Shown here one piece after another: positions 61,359 to 64,000 of a stretch of DNA of 64,000 nucleotides (positions are counted from its first letter, which is position 1; every line of letters starts with the position of its first letter). Made by a program: the position numbers and the translations under genes. The notes beneath the pieces were generated by a model. That model did not search any database and was not told where the DNA came from. It saw only the letters and a program-made list of their open reading frames with translations. Origin of the DNA: Epiperipatus broadwayi (taxonomy: Eukaryota > Onychophora > Udeonychophora > Euonychophora > Peripatidae); NCBI GenBank assembly GCA_028023455.1, contig JAQFVV010000056.1, forward strand, positions 558,001 through 622,000, read 5' to 3'.

Positions 61359-61803
61359 TTAATCACAGAAGCAAAATTTTTACTTCATTATGGCTTCTAC
61401 AAAAGTTCAAGAAGCTTCTAATCAAATCCAGTTGTTACAACAGCAGTGGGTTTCCTATTCTGAAGAAGATTTTAATTCAGAATTAGAAAAATATTTTAAT
61501 GAAGCGGACAATCCCTATGAATTAGTATTTCAACTTTTAAAAGAATGTTTTGATTTAAATGTTGGCAAACTGAGGACCTTATCCTATAAGATAATCTCAT
61601 CATTTTCAGACTGGGCTTCAAAGGATTCAAACAGTAAAAAGCATCTTCTTACTAATGAATTACAAAAGAAGGTTCTATTTCTTTGTTACAATCAAAGTAC
61701 CAAGTTTATGGATTGTGCATTCCAGGCATATGAAATGAAAACAAATAAAGAATTGAGTTTGCTGTACATTAAGGTGATGATGAGAAATGATCAGATGAAA
61801 GAG
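61359..61803 (+). CDS. EXD3: Exonuclease mut-7-like (EXD3) first coding exon
   Basis: Coding from ATG 61390 to 61803 (138 codons, phase 0), ending at a strong donor GAG|GTATGT (61804). The exon probably begins at 61359 after TTTTATAG, a plausible acceptor, which implies a non-coding first exon upstream. The protein is helical and rich in Leu/Lys, with no signal peptide or membrane segment. Its layout (a DNPYELVFQLLKEC block, then ELQKKVLFLC...DCAFQAYEMK...LLYIKVMMRNDQMKE) matches, in my recollection, the N-terminal helical region of EXD3, whose C-terminal part (not in this window) holds a DEDD 3'-5' exonuclease domain; worm MUT-7 acts in small-RNA silencing. The family call is from pattern memory, not a search. 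Codon use is normal and the frame is intact, unlike everything else here. Confidence 0.5.
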
Positions 61804-62570
61804 GTATGTTTAATTTTTAATATTTTTTTTTTAGAAAATTTTTAATTTATATATAATTATTAGTTATTATTGTATGACCTATATATTTGTTTTATAATTA
61901 TTATATCTCTTTTCAGATATACTTTAGTGATTTATGTAAAAATCTGATAGCTATTCACCATATATAAAATAAATAAATATTTTACGTATCAATGTTTATA
62001 TAAATCAAAAACATATTTTTCCAGTTCATCATTATTTGATACAAATCTTGCTGAATTATTAATTGATAGAATAATCAATTTTATTTATAATAAAAATTTT
62101 TTTTTGAAATAATCCTTAAATATTTTAAAATTTTGAAAGATATTTGATATAAAAACTTTGCGGAAAATTAGTCATTAATATGTATACAATATGATTGAGT
62201 CATAAATCCAACAATAGAAATATGAATGAAAATACCATTTAAACTTATAGATTACATAGTAGAAAAAAAAAATTAATTAAAAGTTATTATGCTAGTAAAA
62301 ACTCTTGAGTAAAATGCCTTATCAAGGTTGATATTTGAGTTTGATACCATTACAACAGTATCAAAAGTAAATGCTTTTCTCAGAGTTCTGTTGGATGGTT
62401 GAATAATTATTTCTAGTGTAATAAATTTTAACTGATGGTCAAAGTATTTAATAAAATTGAAAATAATGATTATTAAAATTATTTATTAATTAAAAAAATG
62501 TATTACTTGGTTTGAGAAAAAAATAATCAAATCAGATGTCACATAACCTAATTAATAAGCTTGTATTTAC

Positions 62571-62775
62571 AAATATTATATATAGAGGTCACAAAATAAG
62601 CTCTTAATAAGCTTTGAGAATATCCCCAACCCCAGACTGGTTTTCTGCTAGTGGTTTCTAATGCTTGAATATCCTAGCACCTCACTGATGATACCAATAG
62701 CAGAAACCAGCCTGGGATTGGGGATATTCTCAAAGCTTGTTAAGAGCTTATTTTGCGAGCTCTATATATAACATT
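62571..62775. repeat. 205-bp palindromic (fold-back) element in the intron
   Basis: The left arm (to about 62657) and right arm (from about 62690) share CAAAATAAGCTCTTAA, AAGCTTTGAGAATATCCCCAA and CC(A/C)AGACTGG-like blocks in inverse orientation. The AAACCAG/CTGGGGATAT core matches the body of the 35-kb repeat. Confidence 0.85.
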
Positions 62776-63779
62776 GGTTTGAGAAATCTGAATTAAAAAT
62801 GTTAGAATTTATTTAATTGTATATAAAACACAAAACAAATGCATATATGCAATCAGCAAAAACAGATTTTGACGATGCAATAAATGACTATTATATAAAT
62901 AGTTAGGATTAAATAATTATCTTCAAAATGCAATTTAAAAACTTGGGAGTGTTAGAAACTATATATATTACAATTTGATCAAATGTAGCTTCTGTATTAT
63001 TAAGACTTTTTAGGGCATTCACTTTATTTTCTTTATAATCTTTAATATTTATGTTGAATATTTGTTATAATGTTTATAGGAAATGTCCTGAGAAACATTC
63101 TTCACAAACGAATATCTAAAGAGACGTTAAATAGTCTTTTTTTTATTTTTAATTAAAATGAATAGAAATAAAAAAATGTTAGTCTAATACTTGTTTCATG
63201 CTATATAATTCAGGAAACATTTTAATTGTGCACTAGTAGCATCTGCCTGCTCACTATATAATAGTATTTTCAATGTCCCTGCAGCCTCCCATAATCTATT
63301 TATCACTGTCATTATTCAGGACAGAAAACTGGTTGATAAAAAAATTGTATTCGCTATTATAGTTGTAAGCTCATAAAAGTTTATTATATATTTTCCCATT
63401 TTTTTTATATTATTTGTGAAATAATGCACTAGTATGTGATAGTAATGGTTTAAATTCAGAATTGACTTGTATTTATATTTTATTTTATTTGAATAGAGGA
63501 ATTATCAGAAAACCTCTGGATTTTTTTTTAGATAATTATTCCACAGATAATTCAACCAATTGTCAAGAATTTACAAATAAATTGGTATTTTGTTATTCTG
63601 AGCTTTTTAAGTAAAATTTATCCATACATTAACTTTACGACCGGTTGAACCAAATTATTTCATCTTTTGGCTAATTCGCCCCTAGTGAATTTTTTCGTAA
63701 GTATTATACATTAAAATGCGTGTAAAACAATATATTTTAGTATAATAATTTGTTTTCCGAAAATTCCACGTTAAAAAGC

Positions 63780-63910
63780 AGGAAATTCAAAATTCCCGCT
63801 CATACAATAGACATAAGCCCCGCCCTTACATATTCAGCCATTGCTTCTTGCCGAGGCTGTAAAACATTCAGTGTTTTGTGACATTGCAGTTTCCAATGAC
63901 GTAAAAACAT
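63780..63910. promoter_or_regulatory. GC-box / CCAAT / CRE-like island
   Basis: In otherwise very AT-rich DNA, a short stretch contains GCCCCGCCC (63818-63826, Sp1-type GC box), CAGCCATTG, GCCGAGGC and CCAATGACGTAA (63894-63905, CCAAT overlapping a TGACGTAA CRE). The clustering resembles a TATA-less promoter. Which gene it would serve is unknown; an internal or neighbouring promoter are both possible, and a repeat fragment cannot be excluded. Confidence 0.35.
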
Positions 63911-64000
63911 GTTTATTTGCAAATTTATTACGGTTTTAAATTATTATTTTTAAATAATTTGTACCACATTTATTAGATATCAAGAAATATAAATTATTAA

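Larger units (their letters stand above)
61804..64000 (+). other. First intron (or more) of the EXD3-like gene
   Basis: Begins with GTATGT. I find no second exon with credible similarity before the window ends, so the intron is at least 2.2 kb. It contains the 205-bp palindrome at 62571-62775 and a GC-box island at 63780-63910. Confidence 0.4.

Noticed and set aside
61196-61486. 96-codon frame overlapping the EXD3-like exon in another phase
   Set aside because: It overlaps the better frame, reads across the presumed intron-exon boundary, and has no similarity.
63280-63390. Possible exon 2 of the EXD3-like gene after CCCTGCAG (63286 region)
   Set aside because: A good acceptor-like word, but the downstream translation soon hits stops and does not convincingly match the expected family continuation.

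Overview
The window reads as invertebrate metazoan nuclear DNA. It is very AT-rich (roughly three quarters A+T by eye), almost free of host coding sequence, carries an intron-bearing gene start at the right end, and is otherwise built from layers of transposable elements. I cannot name the species. RTE-type LINEs, tRNA-derived SINE fragments and fold-back repeats occur in molluscs, arthropods, cnidarians and flatworms alike. No bacterial features (operons, Shine-Dalgarno sites, CRISPR) are seen.

Layout. 1-5203: AT-rich intergenic DNA with two slightly GC-richer unclassified islands. 5204-8773: copy A of an unclassified DNA transposon with CTCATCCCTGG termini, itself holding a candidate LTR. 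9055-9180: a retroposed tRNA-Gly with a 17-bp target duplication. 9863-10764: a long palindrome. 12130-17500: RTE LINE copy A (+), split by a 2.1-kb TG...CA insertion. About 18160-28637: a second LINE with a CCHC gag-like ORF1 (+), interrupted by RTE copy B (-) at 20680-23555 and by transposon copy B at 25741-27534. 28640-34990: AT-rich DNA with small tandem repeats. 34998-36166: head/body repeat array ending in an inverted copy. 36740-40700: decayed Ty3/Gypsy-like gag-pol (-), split by RTE copy C at 37075-38041. 40900-42010 and 52405-53200: old RTE fragments D and E. 42-51 kb: intergenic DNA with tRNA-like, possible LTR and diverged repeat fragments. 54486-54964: non-autonomous hAT element with an 8-bp target duplication. 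55-60.5 kb: AT-rich DNA with duplications and a second inverted-repeat cluster. 60.6-64 kb: the first coding exon (61390-61803) of what looks like a mut-7-like exonuclease (EXD3) gene, its long first intron, and a GC-box/CRE-like island near the right edge.

How it fits together. The only credible host gene is the EXD3-like exon. Most other recognisable sequence is mobile DNA, and the nesting gives an order of events: the CCHC LINE predates RTE-B and transposon B, the Gypsy-like element predates RTE-C, and RTE-A predates its TG...CA insert. RTE copies A and B are young and close to each other, C is intermediate, D and E are old. The most novel-looking item is the CTCATCCCTGG transposon family with internal tandem arrays. 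One copy sits in a LINE reading frame that becomes continuous again when the element and one CAACT target copy are left out.
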